64,000 nt of DNA from Sipunculus nudus (GCA_026874595.1 CM049318.1:17532241-17596240), one strand, 5' to 3'; shown: positions 1-12,369, counted from the first letter of the stretch. Notes: generated by a model from the letters alone, not told the origin. Translations and numbers: made by a program.

Positions 1-170
1 GTTCATTATCTATCTGTCATTTATGTGTAATACATGGTGAGCTTGTTCATTATTTTTTGTTATTCGTGTGTAATGCATGATGAGATTGCTTATCATCTAA
101 TTGTGATCTCTAATCGTCTATAATACATTATGTGCTTGTTCATAATTGTGTTTATTCATGATTTGTTATT
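1..170. repeat. 44-bp minisatellite, edge of array 1
   Basis: Imperfect repeats built on the phrases TTCATCATCTATTTGTGATT and CATGTGTAATACATGACGTG. The array continues off the left edge. The same family recurs at 25,560-26,430 and 45,060-45,330, each time on the 3' side of one of the FN3 genes. Confidence 0.75.
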
Positions 171-414
171 ATCCTCACTGTAAAGAAAGATAAATATAGA
201 CGGCGGTATGAGTCACCGTTTACTGTAGCTGGCCATATCTGTGTTTGAAAGATATAATGTAGTTTTATATATGAATAAGTCATCACATCTTTCACTTTGG
301 TGGTATATTACTGGATACACAATGGTAAAACACTGTTGTTTTCCTTTTATTCTGATAAATAATTAAAAGCCTATCATTATCTCTTTCTGCCCCCTCCCCC
401 CCCCCCCCTTACAG

Positions 415-508
415 GCGTAACAGAACCGATGACGTTTACGAAACACCTATGCCTCCTCTTCAGTCTGCGGAGGAGACAGAATACGCCACGCTTAAAGTCG
501 CTTGGTAA
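415..508 (+). CDS. Terminal exon for an ITIM/ITSM-like cytoplasmic tail (copy 1)
   Basis: A C-rich polypyrimidine tract ending in TTACAG precedes an open stretch that reads, after one phase nucleotide, RNRTDDVYETPMPPLQSAEE and then TEYATLKVAW before TAA. The basic start followed by acidic, Tyr-containing sequence is typical of the cytoplasmic tail of a single-pass receptor. TEYATL fits TxYxx(L/V/I), close to ITSM/ITIM docking motifs, and DVYETP is a second possible phospho-Tyr site. Splice acceptor and strand are opposite to the FN3 genes, so it is not one of their exons. Any upstream exons lie outside the window. A second copy is at 26663-26744. The exon is well supported; the signalling role is inferred. 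Confidence 0.55.
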
Positions 509-827
509 ACGATAAATATTTTTATAGACATGCAACATACACACACACACACCTATTCAGAAGTTGATTCTGTTTCATAAATAAGACAATATGTAACCAG
601 AACATGAAAAAAAGTCCGATTTTGTCACCTTCACTGGTCACAAGGGCAAAGTTGGTTGGTCTCGTTTGAGTTCTTTTGCACATAAAATGAGGTTAACAAA
701 TGTGGTCATGCAGAAATCTTTATGTACTGACACAATATCAGTATTCGTAATCATATACACAAACTAAAGTTTTGATGATATATGCTAGAATTGTTCGTTA
801 GCATGTCTTTTTGCCCTCTTTTTTCAG

Positions 828-942
828 TGGCAGTACAATGGAGGTTTATGAAATGCTTATGTCTTCTCTGTTAGCATACAGAACGGATAAGTTAGAAGAC
901 GCCGAGCTCGATTGCACGGAATTTCAGATGATTGTAATTTAA
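828..942 (+). CDS. Diverged relative of the Tyr tail exon
   Basis: A pyrimidine tract ending TTTTTTCAG opens a 38-codon frame in the same phase as the exon at 415-508. It contains TMEVYEMLMSSL, which aligns with TDDVYETPMPPL of that exon, and ends TEFQMIVI before TAA, with Phe where the first exon has the key Tyr. It looks like a duplicated, decayed or alternative tail exon about 400 bp downstream of the first. The second unit lacks this segment through a deletion near 26,855. Confidence 0.35.
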
Positions 943-1029
943 ACCATAAAAACACATACACACGCACAAAATTTGATTCACATTAATATCAAAATCAGTT
1001 TATTTTATGATGGATCGAAATTATTTTTA

Positions 1030-1790
1030 CACGTCAATAAAAAATACAATTTATTTTATAATCAAAATTACTCTTATGACAGAGTGGACGTGTAAAACGT
1101 ATGTACAACGTATATAAATGATTTAAAACAAGCAAATTCAAAGAATTAATGTCCTTCGCTTGCGCCTGCAAGTTCTGATTAAGTGCAAATTATTTTAACC
1201 AAGCCGTACAGATTGCGGCACTGGGCAGTTACTGCAAAAATTCAAGCAATTTATGTCCACCAATAGCGAGACTTATTGGTGATTAGTGAACTAAATGTGC
1301 TAATTAAATCATCATATCGAAAATGAAATTTCAAATTGTATCATTATCTTGTGAAACAGACACTCCAAAACCCAACACAACCAAATTAAGCATGAGAGAA
1401 ATCACTGACCTTAATTTGAATGAAATCAAATATTATTTAGGAAATGTATATATAGACCGAACGTTAAAATCATGGTTCATTTCGACCAATGAATGAATAT
1501 TACAAAAATAAATGGTAATCACACAACTAATCAGGCCATACTTATATTTTTCTGTGTCCTTTGCTACTATAACAACATGTTAATATACAAGATCACTCCT
1601 TAATTATAATTATATATGATAGAAATATGAACATTTACTTCAAAGATGATTTCTCGATTGATGTTAAAATTTCGGAAAGATTTGTTGGCAGTGTCATTTA
1701 AAATTACAATTTGTAGTGACAACGTGGCTTTATTCTAATGAGTTTTATGTTGTATGGTTAATTGGGATGTTATACAAAAATAAGGTTCAT
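1030..1790 (+). mobile_element. Interspersed repeat, about 760 bp, copy 1
   Basis: Matches the reverse complement of 16,690-17,520 over most of its length; shared phrases include GCAGTTACTGCAAAAATTCA and GGTTCATTTCGACCAATGAA. A partial copy lies at 18,090-18,260. There is no coding frame, so this is a non-autonomous element of unknown class. It is missing from the second unit: around 26,855 sequence matching about 610 joins sequence matching about 1,690. Confidence 0.6.
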
Positions 1791-2057
1791 TTCTTATTTA
1801 TTGGTCAGTTAATGTCATTTAAATTGTCTGTCTTGCATGTGTAAAAAAAATGGCTTCAAAAGCCTTCTCATATATTATCGATCAAAATAATGTCTTATGA
1901 ACTTCCCCATAAACATATACTTACAGGTCTGAAGCGATTTCAGGAGAAGATATGTCTAAACATATTGCAAAATCCACCATTGTAATCACAGTAACATATA
2001 ACAATATAATTTACATCATTTATACGAGTATTTATCTATATATTCAAATCATGAATT

Positions 2058-2060
<3 letters not shown>

Positions 2061-2104
<44 letters not shown>
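2061..2104. repeat. (TA)n microsatellite
   Basis: Uninterrupted TA dinucleotides followed by a C homopolymer at about 2133-2149. The second unit has a shorter TA tract and C run at 27,118-27,146 and about 27,200-27,223. Confidence 0.95.
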
Positions 2105-2110
<6 letters not shown>

Positions 2111-2149
2111 AAAATGAAAACTGCAGTGCTGCCCCCCCCCCCCCCCCCC

Positions 2150-3919
2150 ATGTTTGACTTGATATTACTTCATTCTGTTATCTGTCCCATTCGCTCAACC
2201 CACCGAACTGTGACATGTAAAGCAGAAATCTCGACCCTCACCTATTAACACTGCATGGTTTCACCCCGAGATAAAGCTATTTTGCGTTGGCATTTTAACA
2301 TAAGACAGAGCAAAGACAGAGCATGCATCAACAACAGCTACTCCAAATATGACCATTTATAACCTCATGTTTCATGCTTTGCCGTATTTACTAACAGGCT
2401 TTAGGTAAAGACGCTCATACACACCTCACAGGGTTTATATAGGAACTTTTCTAAACATGAATTACCAAGAGTTCATTTTTGTGTGCGCATAGTTAAAACA
2501 GGAGGTCATTCATTCCAACAAGGTTTGTGAATAGCTGACTCTAAACGCGTTAGGGGTTATTCATAAGCGAAAACAGATCTTGAACTTGCTAATTTTGCAC
2601 ATTGACAGTGGCGGATCCAGAAATTCAAGAACAAGGGGGCGCTTATAATGGGTTGGCGGTTGATGTCTCCCATGGTTGGACTAGTACCATAGCCTCTTTG
2701 AAATTCCATCAGATATGTAGCCACATGGTTAAATGACTACAACAGCTTGAATCAGATGCCACCCCGATGGTTTGACGTGCACCACAGCCTGTTCGATTTT
2801 CCATCAGATGTCGCCCCAATCTCTTGACATGAACCACAACTTGTTCCCTTTCAGCCATCAGGTCGGTTGTAGTTGTTCACTTGGCTAAAGATTCACTCAG
2901 AACATTCAACCATATACCTAATTCAGCAAAGTGCCTGCTACCATCTGACTCTCAAACAAGGAAAGCAAATTTATTTCTTCATAACCGACTGTCAGCTAAC
3001 GACAAATTTGTGACAATGTATTTCCATAATCATACCCGCTCAGTTTCATTTACACGAGGCCTGCCATAATATATAGTTTAAAGTGAAATATGAGCTCAAA
3101 TACACGATATAACTTTTGTTGATACTTGAATACAAATAATCGTTCCATGACAAGTTAAACTGTCAACATGAAATTGTCAGTTTCTGGTAACCTGAGGCCT
3201 GCCTTAATATTCGGTATAAAATTAAAAATGAACTCAAGTACACGATATCTATTTTTAATACTATAATAATATTTTAATATTTAATATTTTAATAATATTT
3301 TTTATACTTGAATACAAATTATCGTTCTATGACAAGTTGAAACTGTTGTAATATGGTGCCTTTAAAATCTTTTAAAAATGGAGATAAAATTGCAGTATAG
3401 ATTACATACAAAAAGCATCAATCACACGTTCATTAAAACAAATCTGAATGATTATTACTTCATTGTTTATAGGTGAGAAACATGAACTATCAATTAGTGT
3501 GTTTTGATATCCATTATAATGCTTTTGGAAACAGAGATAATTTGTATCCATTTGATTTTTAATTAAATCGTTGCTGAAAACAGACCCGTGAGTAATTACC
3601 CTTGAAAGGACTGGCTTTTATAATTATTACATTTACTAACTACCATCCGTTATGTAGGTAATCACAAATGGAAATTAACTTTGTTTCTCTAATATATAAT
3701 TACTACAGTAAATATCATTCCTCACGCTAGCTAGGAAGCATTATAACAGGATCAAAAATATAATCCAGATACCCTTCAAATAAACCTCAATACAAAACCA
3801 GTACTCTTTATCAATAAGAAATTAAATCAAGACAAAACCAATTCAGTTTAAAAGAATGTTGAAATATTGGAAATACTCTTTAAAATTATACATTTACCCG
3901 ATATTGCCATTAAAGATCG
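2150..3919. other. Non-coding flank 3' of gene A
   Basis: No supported gene. The whole stretch is paralogous to about 27,224-29,380 of the second unit, with matching phrases such as CCGATGGTTTGACGTGCACC, so it is duplicated flank. Short open frames here are not conserved between the copies. Confidence 0.6.
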
Positions 3920-3925
3920 TTTATT
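3920..3925 (-). terminator. Candidate polyadenylation signal of gene A
   Basis: AATAAA on the minus strand, about 87 nt past the stop codon of the proposed last exon of gene A. Position and sequence fit a canonical cleavage/polyadenylation signal. Confidence 0.5.
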
Positions 3926-4011
3926 GTGCTAAAAAAAGAGTTTGCTTGAAATAATTCTTTCAAAATGTAAAGTTGCTGATTTTAGACAGGCTTTTTCCTC
4001 CGGAACAAGAC

Positions 4012-4034
4012 TCAGGGACACTGGCTATTTTCAT
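4012..4034 (-). CDS. Gene A exon 8: Cys tail and stop
   Basis: Acceptor GTTTTACAG, then in phase 1 DENSQCP and TGA. Gene B has GGA at that stop and continues ten more codons. Gene C has the analogous DDDGTCKETQSG exon in the same phase. The alternative is that exon 7 runs on through its weak donor to NGTQSPSNIITCLE and a stop. Confidence 0.5.
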
Positions 4035-5015
4035 CTGTAAAACAAAATAAAAAGCTATTAGTTCATGTATTATTCTTTGCGGGGTCGTTGCATATTCAGT
4101 GAAGAACTTTAATATTAAATAACGTTGATTAGCCTTCAAAAAAGGACACATTTAAACATGAAGGACAACGAATATAAAGGTGACATGATTGGACGAAGAT
4201 TCAGTCGAGCAGAGAGTGAAAGCCCGGACATGATTTGCGGGTGTCTATGTGACGTCATAATCTGTATTAGACTGTTAACACCTGTGTTTACACGCGATAC
4301 ATGTTGCTCTCAATCTGTCATACTCAGCTTGTGGCCGAAATCATGATTTCATTCTTTCCACGTATACGATTTTACTATGGCCAATCAAGGGTCATACAAC
4401 TAAATGAAACTTGGCTGTTTCTCCATGGGCAATTTTGTAATGCATGGGATTTTTTTTCGGGATATATTTACACATCGAGATAGTTAATGTAGAGAGCAGT
4501 AGAATAAAAGCCCAGCCACATAATATAATGACATATATAGATGTGCGAATTTCTTCCAGAATATTATAAAAAAAAACACTGCAGGTATACTAAACGTCAC
4601 CTCCGGTAAATGCTCGTTGTCGTTAATCATTCATCTGAAAAGCTATGTGACATTCCGTTTAATTACCCATGATAACATCAAGTTTCAGGGTAAGATGTCT
4701 TTTTATAAGAAAAATAGTATTTGACTCGGACTCAAGCTTTCAAATGTCTTGGACCAGAGAAAGGTGGACTTTGACTTGAACTTTAAAGACTTGCTCGAAA
4801 TTGTATGAACTTTGTTTTGACTTGGAAAATGTGTACTCGACCACAGCATTGCTTATCACAACCTCCACCTGTCTAACAGAGGAATGTTCTAATGGCAAAG
4901 TATGGAAAACTTAATAGCGAAGAAAAAATCCAACGGAAATTGCATCCGTGTAATGTATGTCGAAGAGGACGAATTTACTCTAAACATGTAATGATATTAG
5001 AGGGACTTTGAGTAC

Positions 5016-5194
5016 CGTTGGCGTGAGTTACGACGTTTGTCCTGGTAGGGACGCTTTCTCCCCAGTCAGACACGGCCGTGACACTGATCGTGTAGGTGGC
5101 GTTGGGAGTCAGGTTATCGATGGTAAGGTTCTGCTCTTCCTTGATTGCATCGACCGTCACACCTTCAGTTACGTCAGACTCGTCATTCTGATAA
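5016..5194 (-). CDS. Gene A exon 7: second half of FN3-3
   Basis: 179 nt, acceptor TTATTTACAG. It encodes YQNDESDV through NLTIDNLTPNATYTISVTAV and SDWGESVPTR, the typical E-F-G strands of an FN3 domain. Two N-glycosylation sequons (NLT, NAT) are present. The donor, GTACTC, is weak. Confidence 0.8.
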
Positions 5195-5639
5195 CTGTAA
5201 ATAAGTAAAACGATTCAGGCAATTCCAAACGGGGTTTCTAGAAAATTAAGGAGCATGTTACCTACCGATTACATCTGTAACGAAATTACACTGGTTCAGA
5301 GACTTCTTTTTGTCCAGGTTTTAATGCAATTATATGTTACACGTCCGAAGTAAGGAGGAAAGGCTGTACTCACCTAGAAAGGTTAAGAAATGTCGTTATT
5401 TAGGTGTCTCATATAACCAGTTGCAAAGGTAAGAGGTAATCTTTTTTCCTCTTCTAATTTTGTACATATCTGAATAAATTAGCAAACTATCTTTTCCCAT
5501 GTATTTCATGTAGATACTTGACAAGCCAAGATATATCTTTTCATTACCTGTTTGCGTACATGATTGACTGAAGCCTAAGTAAACGCGTTTTCCCAATGCG
5601 TGACCAGAAAACGGGGTTATCTCTTTTCTCTCACCCCCC

Positions 5640-6472
5640 GATCCCCCCCCTGCTAACACTAAAGTGGTAAGGAAGTCGGTTATCTCTTTCTTTAACCGGT
5701 GTTGTTAATGACCAGACCAGATCGTGGGTTACCTCTTTATTTAACCTGGATAAACACTAACCGGACAAATAGGTGGAGGGGTATCCCTTCTTTAACTTGT
5801 TTTTACAATCACCTGAAATGGCACTGGGATAACTCTTTCTTTAAGCGGTGTTAACAATGATGAAACAAGGTTACTGTATTGGGTTATATCTTTCTTTCGC
5901 CCGTGCTAACATTGAAAGGGTTAGGCATTCAGTTATCTCTTTCTTTTACTGGCGTTTACCATGACCTGGAACGGGTAGTTGGTTTTATCTTCTTTTAATA
6001 TGCTAACACGATCCGGACATGGTAGCAGGTTATCGGTTTTTTTAAAAATTTGTTCACACTGACCGGACTAGAAAGCGTGCTTTCTTTTTCTTGAACGATG
6101 ATAACAATGACCAGAAAAAGGTAGTGGGTTATCTCTTTTTTTAAATTGGGTCAACACTGACCGGAGACGGTAACAGGTTATTTCCTTTTCCCCTGGGTCA
6201 AAACAGAATTGACAAGATAGTGTTAACTTTATCTTTCGACAAGGTAGTGGGTTATCTCTTTTCCGCTCTTGCTAACAAAGTCCGGACAAGGTAGTGCGAT
6301 ACCTCCCTCCCCCTCGCCCCCCCCCCCCCCCCGGTTTCCTTTTTATTTCCACTGGGTTAACACAGACCGGACAAGGTAGTGGGCTATCTCTACCCCTCCC
6401 CTGGTAAACACTGACTGGACTAAGTAGCGAGTAATCTCGTCTCCTCTTCCTTTTACCTGTGTTTATACTCAC
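5640..6472. repeat. About 49-bp minisatellite in gene A intron 6
   Basis: Diverged tandem copies of a unit like GGTAGTGGGTTATCTCTTTC followed by TTTAACCTGTGTTAACACTG and ACCGGACAA. The array runs up to the exon 6 splice donor. Gene B has the same array in the same intron (32,500-33,717), longer by roughly half. Confidence 0.8.
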
Positions 6473-6584
6473 CTGACAAAGTAGTGGGTTATTTCTTGCC
6501 TCTTTTCGTCGGGTCGTTTCCAAGCAACCCTCACTACCCTACACGTAACTGCCTCTGCATGCAGTTCAATCGGGGCCTCAGGAC
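6473..6584 (-). CDS. Gene A exon 6: first half of FN3-3
   Basis: 112 nt, same length and phase as in genes B and C. It encodes APIELHAEAVTCRVVRVAWK and RPDEKRQEITHYFV, the A-C strands of FN3 with its conserved core Trp. Confidence 0.8.
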
Positions 6585-7397
6585 CTTAAAAAACAGAGTG
6601 ACCCGAGGCACATGACGCTAAGTTGATGAGCATACGGACCTTTGGCAATATATGCATTGAAAACCTTCTTCAACTATTTCTTAAAAAACGTAATGTAAAT
6701 GTTTGGCACATTGATATGTTAAGACTAAATAAAAACACTGAATTGCAGGACAATCAATGCTGCTTTTGATCTTTTCAAGAATTTCTGCTCAGACTATACC
6801 GATAATTTTAAATATCCACGGTTTGTAATGATATTGATAGAAGTTCCTGGCAGCATTTTTTTTTCAAAAGTACATCACGAGGCCTTGTATGTTTAAGTTT
6901 TGGTGTTATGTACATTTATTATTTTTTTGTGATCCAAAACAATATATAGAAAATTGATTTGCTCTGGGTCTACGGACTCAGAATCCATTCCCGGATACCG
7001 AGGATATCCCATTAAGGATAACCGGATGGTAACATTGGGATCGAAGGGCGCTAATCATAATCTGATCGATCTGGCTACGCTTTTTATTAATTGACTAATG
7101 GACTAAATATAAATTATATTCGTAACCTGATTTTCTTATCCAAAATGTTTCTGGACATACTATTTTTAGATATAAGGTGCTTCATATAAACGTTGGATTC
7201 AAGAATACTATAGGTTTTTGGTAAACTTTTATATATCATAAACTAATGGAAATGGACGCTGTCTTACATCCTTTGTCCTAAGAATATGCTCTTTTACATT
7301 AAGTTATTACTAGGTAAATGATATACCTCTTTAAAAAAACAAAAATCTACCAGGACAGTTCTTAAACCATAACAAAAGTATAAAAACGTATATATAC

Positions 7398-7581
7398 CTG
7401 TCAGAGGAAAAGAGTAAAAATGCATTATGGTCTTGATTCCGGTGCCAAATCGGTTGTAGGGGGCGACACGGAATGGAAAGTCCACTTTTTCCTCCAGTCC
7501 ATAAATGATGGCGGTGAGTCCAACTTGGACCCTCTCCCAATTTGGCCAAGTGCTTGGTGTCTTGTACTCGATCCACATACC
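7398..7581 (-). CDS. Gene A exon 5: second half of FN3-2
   Basis: 184 nt, the same length in all paralogous exons. It encodes IEYKTPSTWPNWERVQVG, YGLEEKVDFPFRVAPYNRFG and TGIKTIMHFYS. The pairs TWPNW and APYNRFGTG are family hallmarks. Confidence 0.85.
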
Positions 7582-7639
7582 CTAAAAGTAAAAAAAAAAA
7601 AATACGACAAAACATATATGGTTTGCCTGAGTAGTCATA

Positions 7640-7800
7640 CACATGACGTGTATGATTCCCGGTAGCCAGGTAGTACGCGTACAAAATATGCTGGGCTGGA
7701 TCACGTGACGCTGCAGATGCCGTGCAAGACTTCCTCTAGGCCTCTTAGTCGAGGATTTCCAAGTGATTAACCAATCTCTTTTGTATCGCAACAGGCGCCT
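7640..7800 (+). mobile_element. SINE-like fragment in gene A intron 4
   Basis: Paralogous to 34,990-35,200, where the left end looks like a tRNA Ser/Leu A box (GGCCGAGTGGTTGGCG). This copy keeps the body (AATATGCTGGGCTGGATCAC) but its head is diverged. Because both units have it, it predates the A/B duplication. Confidence 0.35.
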
Positions 7801-10382
7801 CCTTAAAATATGTTCAACACATTTTTAGGACACCGAATTTTGTTAATTTTCAGGGCGTGCCTAAACCTTTTGCAAAATAAGCTCTCATAGTTGTATTTAT
7901 ACCCTATATACCCTAGTTAAAACTTTATTTAATTGAGTATCATTTTATAGGATGACACCCACTCGTAGCTATGGCGGACCAAACAAAATCCTCATGCATG
8001 GGTCTTGCCTAAATTAGGGGACTCGTACCGGCCGGGAACTTCTATAGTTCTATAGCAAAACGAAATGTTTGAAAATGTAGAAGTCTTACTTGATTTTTTT
8101 TAGCCGAGAAATTTCTAATGAGGCACAAGAAGGAGCTCAACAATGATTAAGTCAAGTGTTTTACGAACGTAAATAGGCCTAAAAAATTCTAATAGTGAGT
8201 GATCGAAAGAGGCCCGGACCAGTCAGGAGTTTCCTATGTGAAGAACACAAGAAAATACTTGACAATAAAAAAGGCTCTTTTGGTTTTTATGTTAACTTGC
8301 ATTTATATAGCTGTCACCAGAAAGACTCCATGGGGCGAGGCTAAATGCTTGTTTATGTGAACCTCATGGATTCACGATAAATATAAAATGATTCAGTGGA
8401 GATACCCCTTTAATTTTTTTTTATAATTTATCTGTTAATTTATGTGTTGGTTTTGTGGGGAGGGGGTCGCTTTTATTTTGTTTATAAATCCCGGGCTCTC
8501 TATATATGCATGCTACATATATCTTGTCGATTATGAAATTAACAGGAACCCACACAGCATCCTATTATTGTGACAGGACAGGTATGGATGCGTTTGAGAT
8601 GCAAAGTATCCAATATTCAAATTCATACGAGCGAATATAGTCCTGGTCTTATTAATTATTAAACGTTTTTATCATACATGACGAATGTCCCCAGAAGTAA
8701 ACAAGAAACTTTGGTAGGTCCTTTAATCTATTTGGTCGAACATGATGCAAGCTGATATATGTAAACCGTGAGCTATTGCATATCCAAAGGAAAATAGGCA
8801 GAATCACGGTAGTTATCGATACGGATTCCACTGCTAATCTAAAACCTGTCAAAGTAAATGTAACTGTCTGACGCACCTGCACTCGTCTTGGCTGCGGCGG
8901 CACTATGTTAACCACTTATTTTGTTAATACATTTATTACATATAGCATGAGAGGCACATACTGTAATGTGAGTAACCTCTTGTTATTTGCTTGCCTTGAG
9001 GTTATAGACTTAAAGGATTGCTTCTGAGAGCTGCACATGATTTTTTTCAGTTTAGCATGGTGGAATTAGTATATATATATGAGAATATATACGTATCATA
9101 AACTGGATAAAAATATGCAACTATCTGTTACAGCCCATTCTTTAGTATACCGCTTTAATAAGTAGATGGGCTTGGATTAATTACATCCGTAAAACTGAAA
9201 GGTTATTAAAATGAAAAAAAGGAGGGGGCCGTAAACCTTTTGTACCTTCTGTAAAAAAAAATCTTTCGGGCGACCTGCTTACAGTCTCGTTCACAGCGTC
9301 AACATACTATCTCCAGAAAACTGTACAAATATATTCTTTCTTCTCAAAATTATATGATTCTTAATTAATGTTAAAGATATGACTGAACAGACACAAAAGT
9401 AAATTCACCACTGACGCGAAGTAGGCCTAACTATATATGAACTAGCAAAAACCAGAAGAAACTGTGGCTTTGCAATTTGAAACAAGTCTCATGCACAACA
9501 CAGAGCAGAACTGCATAAAAACGCCCTGGGCAAACAAATTGTCACAAATAGCTTACCTTATTTTTGCGCATGTGCACAGTCTAAAAAAATGTATTGGTTG
9601 AGAAGAATAGAATGTCCAAGAAAAGGCAAAATTAATTTCAGGCTTCTTAACGCAATTTGGGGGAGGAAAGTTTTTTTTTCATCTGTTTTATAGGCAACAT
9701 TAAAACTGATACCAAGCAGCAGGGTCCAAATTTCCTGTTGCCAGCAAATCACACACAATTTCTTAATATAAATAATGTCATCTGTGGTGGATCAAAAATT
9801 CAAGGGGGGGGGGGGGATTATAATTCCATTCTACAGAGCTTTGATGTATTGGCGTTTACATACATATCCAGGTCTGGACTCAATAATACCTATTTTTTCC
9901 AAGTCTTAACTTTTTTTTCTGTGGACACGCATATTACAAAAGAAATACGAGATGGCATGTGGTACCGTTTGTTGCTCTTGTTTCGTTTAAATTGTGCCAT
10001 TTGTTCTCTTTTTTTTGTCTGAAATAATTCTCCGTATATATAAATAAATACATTTTCCTCGGGTTAAAACAACCTTTCTTTGAAAATAACCATACTGGCA
10101 ATAAAAGAACCATAAAAGAAACAAGACTAACCCAGTTATACGACAAACAAGTAGCACATCCCGTTTACATAACCAACTAGGTCAAATGACCGAGCCCCTT
10201 ACACGACCAACCAGGTAAAACAATCAATTGCTATCACAGCCACGACGTTTTATCCAGTGAGATTATGTAACGTATGGTGTTATGAGTCATTTTGTGGTGG
10301 ACTCACATGTGATTGCGTCACGTGTCAGTCAGGTTTCATTTATTATGGTTTAAGTTTTGAAGTTACAATTAGAAGCACTTAC
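7801..10382. other. Gene A intron 4
   Basis: No exon or gene supported. It holds low-complexity runs (a G run near 9806-9815, short TA tracts near 9071) and sequence alignable at its right end (about 9,850-10,382) with 35,330-35,905 of gene B. Confidence 0.5.
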
Positions 10383-10504
10383 CAATAAAGGGCAGCCGAA
10401 TGGGTAACGTTTCGGTTTCCAAGATACTTGGATGTAGCAGGTCCCGTTCTTTGCTTTTTTCGGTATTATCTTCAGATCCCGAACCTTGATTCTCTGAATC
10501 GGTG
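10383..10504 (-). CDS. Gene A exon 4: first half of FN3-2
   Basis: 122 nt, length invariant across the family. It encodes PIQRIKVRDLKIIPKKAK, NGTCYIQVSWKPKRYPFGCP and LL. The two Cys, 14 residues apart (TCY..FGCP), may form a disulfide, and NGT is an N-glycosylation sequon. Confidence 0.85.
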
Positions 10505-11340
10505 CTGCAAACGACAAAATAACCTTCATCGATATCACAGCAACACAATGACTAACATACCGTTACTGATATCACAGATCCACATTAATAAGGGTCACGT
10601 GATTAATATCACTGCTGCACGACGACAAACATGGCATTACCGATATAATAACTGTACATTCACATGGGTAACGTCACTGAAATCACAGTTCCGCATTAAC
10701 AAGGGTAACGTTGTAGATATCACTGTTAATCAGCGACTATCCTAACGTTAGTCATATCACAGCTGTACATAAACAAGAATAACGTTATCGATATCACTGC
10801 TGCACAGCGACAAACATAACGTTATTGATATCACAGATATTCATTAACAAGGATAACGTGATCGGTATCACAACTGCACAGCAACTAATATAACGTTATT
10901 GATATTACAAATGTACAGCGACAAGAGTAACATTAACATGAGAGCTCGAAATCACTGCTGCACAGCGACAAACATAAAGTAATTGATATCACAGATGTTC
11001 ATTAACAAGGATAACGTTATCGGTATCACTGCTGAACAGCAACTAATATAACGTTATTGGTAAAACAGCTTCGCATCACGATGGTGCCGTTATCGATATC
11101 ACAGTTACACGGCGACTGACATAAAGTTATTGATATCACAAATGTACAGCGACAAGAGTAACATTAACATGAGAGTTTCACAACAACAAAGGCAACTTTA
11201 TCGTTTTCAGTGATATCGTCGTTATTACAGTTTTCAACGATAAGGATATCCATACTGTGAACCTACAGCTGCAGAGTCACACGGATATCTTTATCGATGT
11301 AACGGCTGCAAATCGACAAGGGCAATTTTTTAACATCATG
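10505..11340. repeat. GATATCAC/AACGTTAT minisatellite in gene A intron 3
   Basis: About 54-bp units in which TAACGTTATTGATATCACAG and GCTGCACAGCGACTAACAT recur with many substitutions. The array begins right at the exon 4 acceptor. The gene B counterpart is 36,030-36,980. Confidence 0.8.
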
Positions 11341-11419
11341 TTTACCAGAACTTCTAAGCCATACATAGCCTAGCTACAGAAAAGTAAAACATAAAAAAGA
11401 ACATGTAACACTTGCGTCA

Positions 11420-12280
11420 CGACGCTCAGCTGAATTTGACACATATACAGGTGATGCATGTATCAATAATTGATGTTATGAGCTGGTAAAAAATATTTTT
11501 AAGGAGCCTTGAATGATGGGTAAAATGACTTTCAGAGTGCTCAAAATCAATGTTTTTTCTCACAGTCCTCAAAATATATGTAACAGCAAGAAGATCTCAC
11601 TAGGAAGCTAAGATAGAAGTTTCTACGTCAAACTGTTATGACTGGTGTCCATCTGACTTACAGGGTACTCAGATAATGTTGTTTCACACAGCTCACAGAA
11701 TATAGTTCACAGAAACCTTATTTTGGATGACAAAGAAGACAGTTACAATGACCTCCATTTATATTAAGAAATTCATTTCTGGAGCCAACAGTTAAGATTT
11801 GTGACCTATCCAACTTTCTAGATGCTCCAAATCAGGTTTTCTGCTCAAAGTTAAGAAAATATAGGTCACAGTGACCTAATTTCAGGATTCAAAAGAGATT
11901 TGCAAAGGACCTCCCCTTGATGTCATATTAGAAAGTTCTTGGTCCAAAAGTAAAGTTTGGTGCCGTGCCCGACTGTGTGCCAATCATCATATTTTTGGCC
12001 CTTTGCTTGCAAAATATAGGTCAACATGTCCTACTTTCAGGTTTCAAAGGAGATTTGGCCAGAACGTCCATGGATATACAGTTATAAGTTCCTAGGTCTA
12101 ACGGATACAACGTGTGCCCTTTCTAACCCTCAGGGTGCTCAAAGTCATGTTTTGGCCAATTACTCGCAGAATATAGGTCATCACGACCTAGTTTTAGGTT
12201 TCTGAGGAAATTCGCCAGGAAAACTCCCTTGCCTTGGAAGATTCTGGAAGATAACCAACGTGACTTTCAGTCCGCTCAGC
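11420..12280. repeat. About 145-bp satellite with ERE-like palindromes
   Basis: Diverged tandem units share CAGGGTGCTCAAA, AGAATATAGGTCACAGTGAC and GGTTTCCAAGGAGATTTGCC. Position 11863-11877 is AGGTCACAGTGACCT, a perfect consensus estrogen response element (GGTCAnnnTGACC). Related arrays occur at 21,420-22,330, 37,000-37,935 and 44,570-44,830. Confidence 0.75.
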
Positions 12281-12369
12281 TAAAAATACATGAAATAGTA
12301 ATCAAAGGGCCTTAGTGTCCCTGAAACTGGCACTGATGGGACCATGATGACGTATAGTAAACAGCTTAC

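Noticed and set aside
4125-4346. Plus-strand frames at 4125-4346 and 29,612-29,881 that look alike, with a TGACGTCA element
   Set aside because: Similarity is explained by the unit duplication; the frames differ in start and end, and no domain or splice support exists. The CRE palindrome may be chance.
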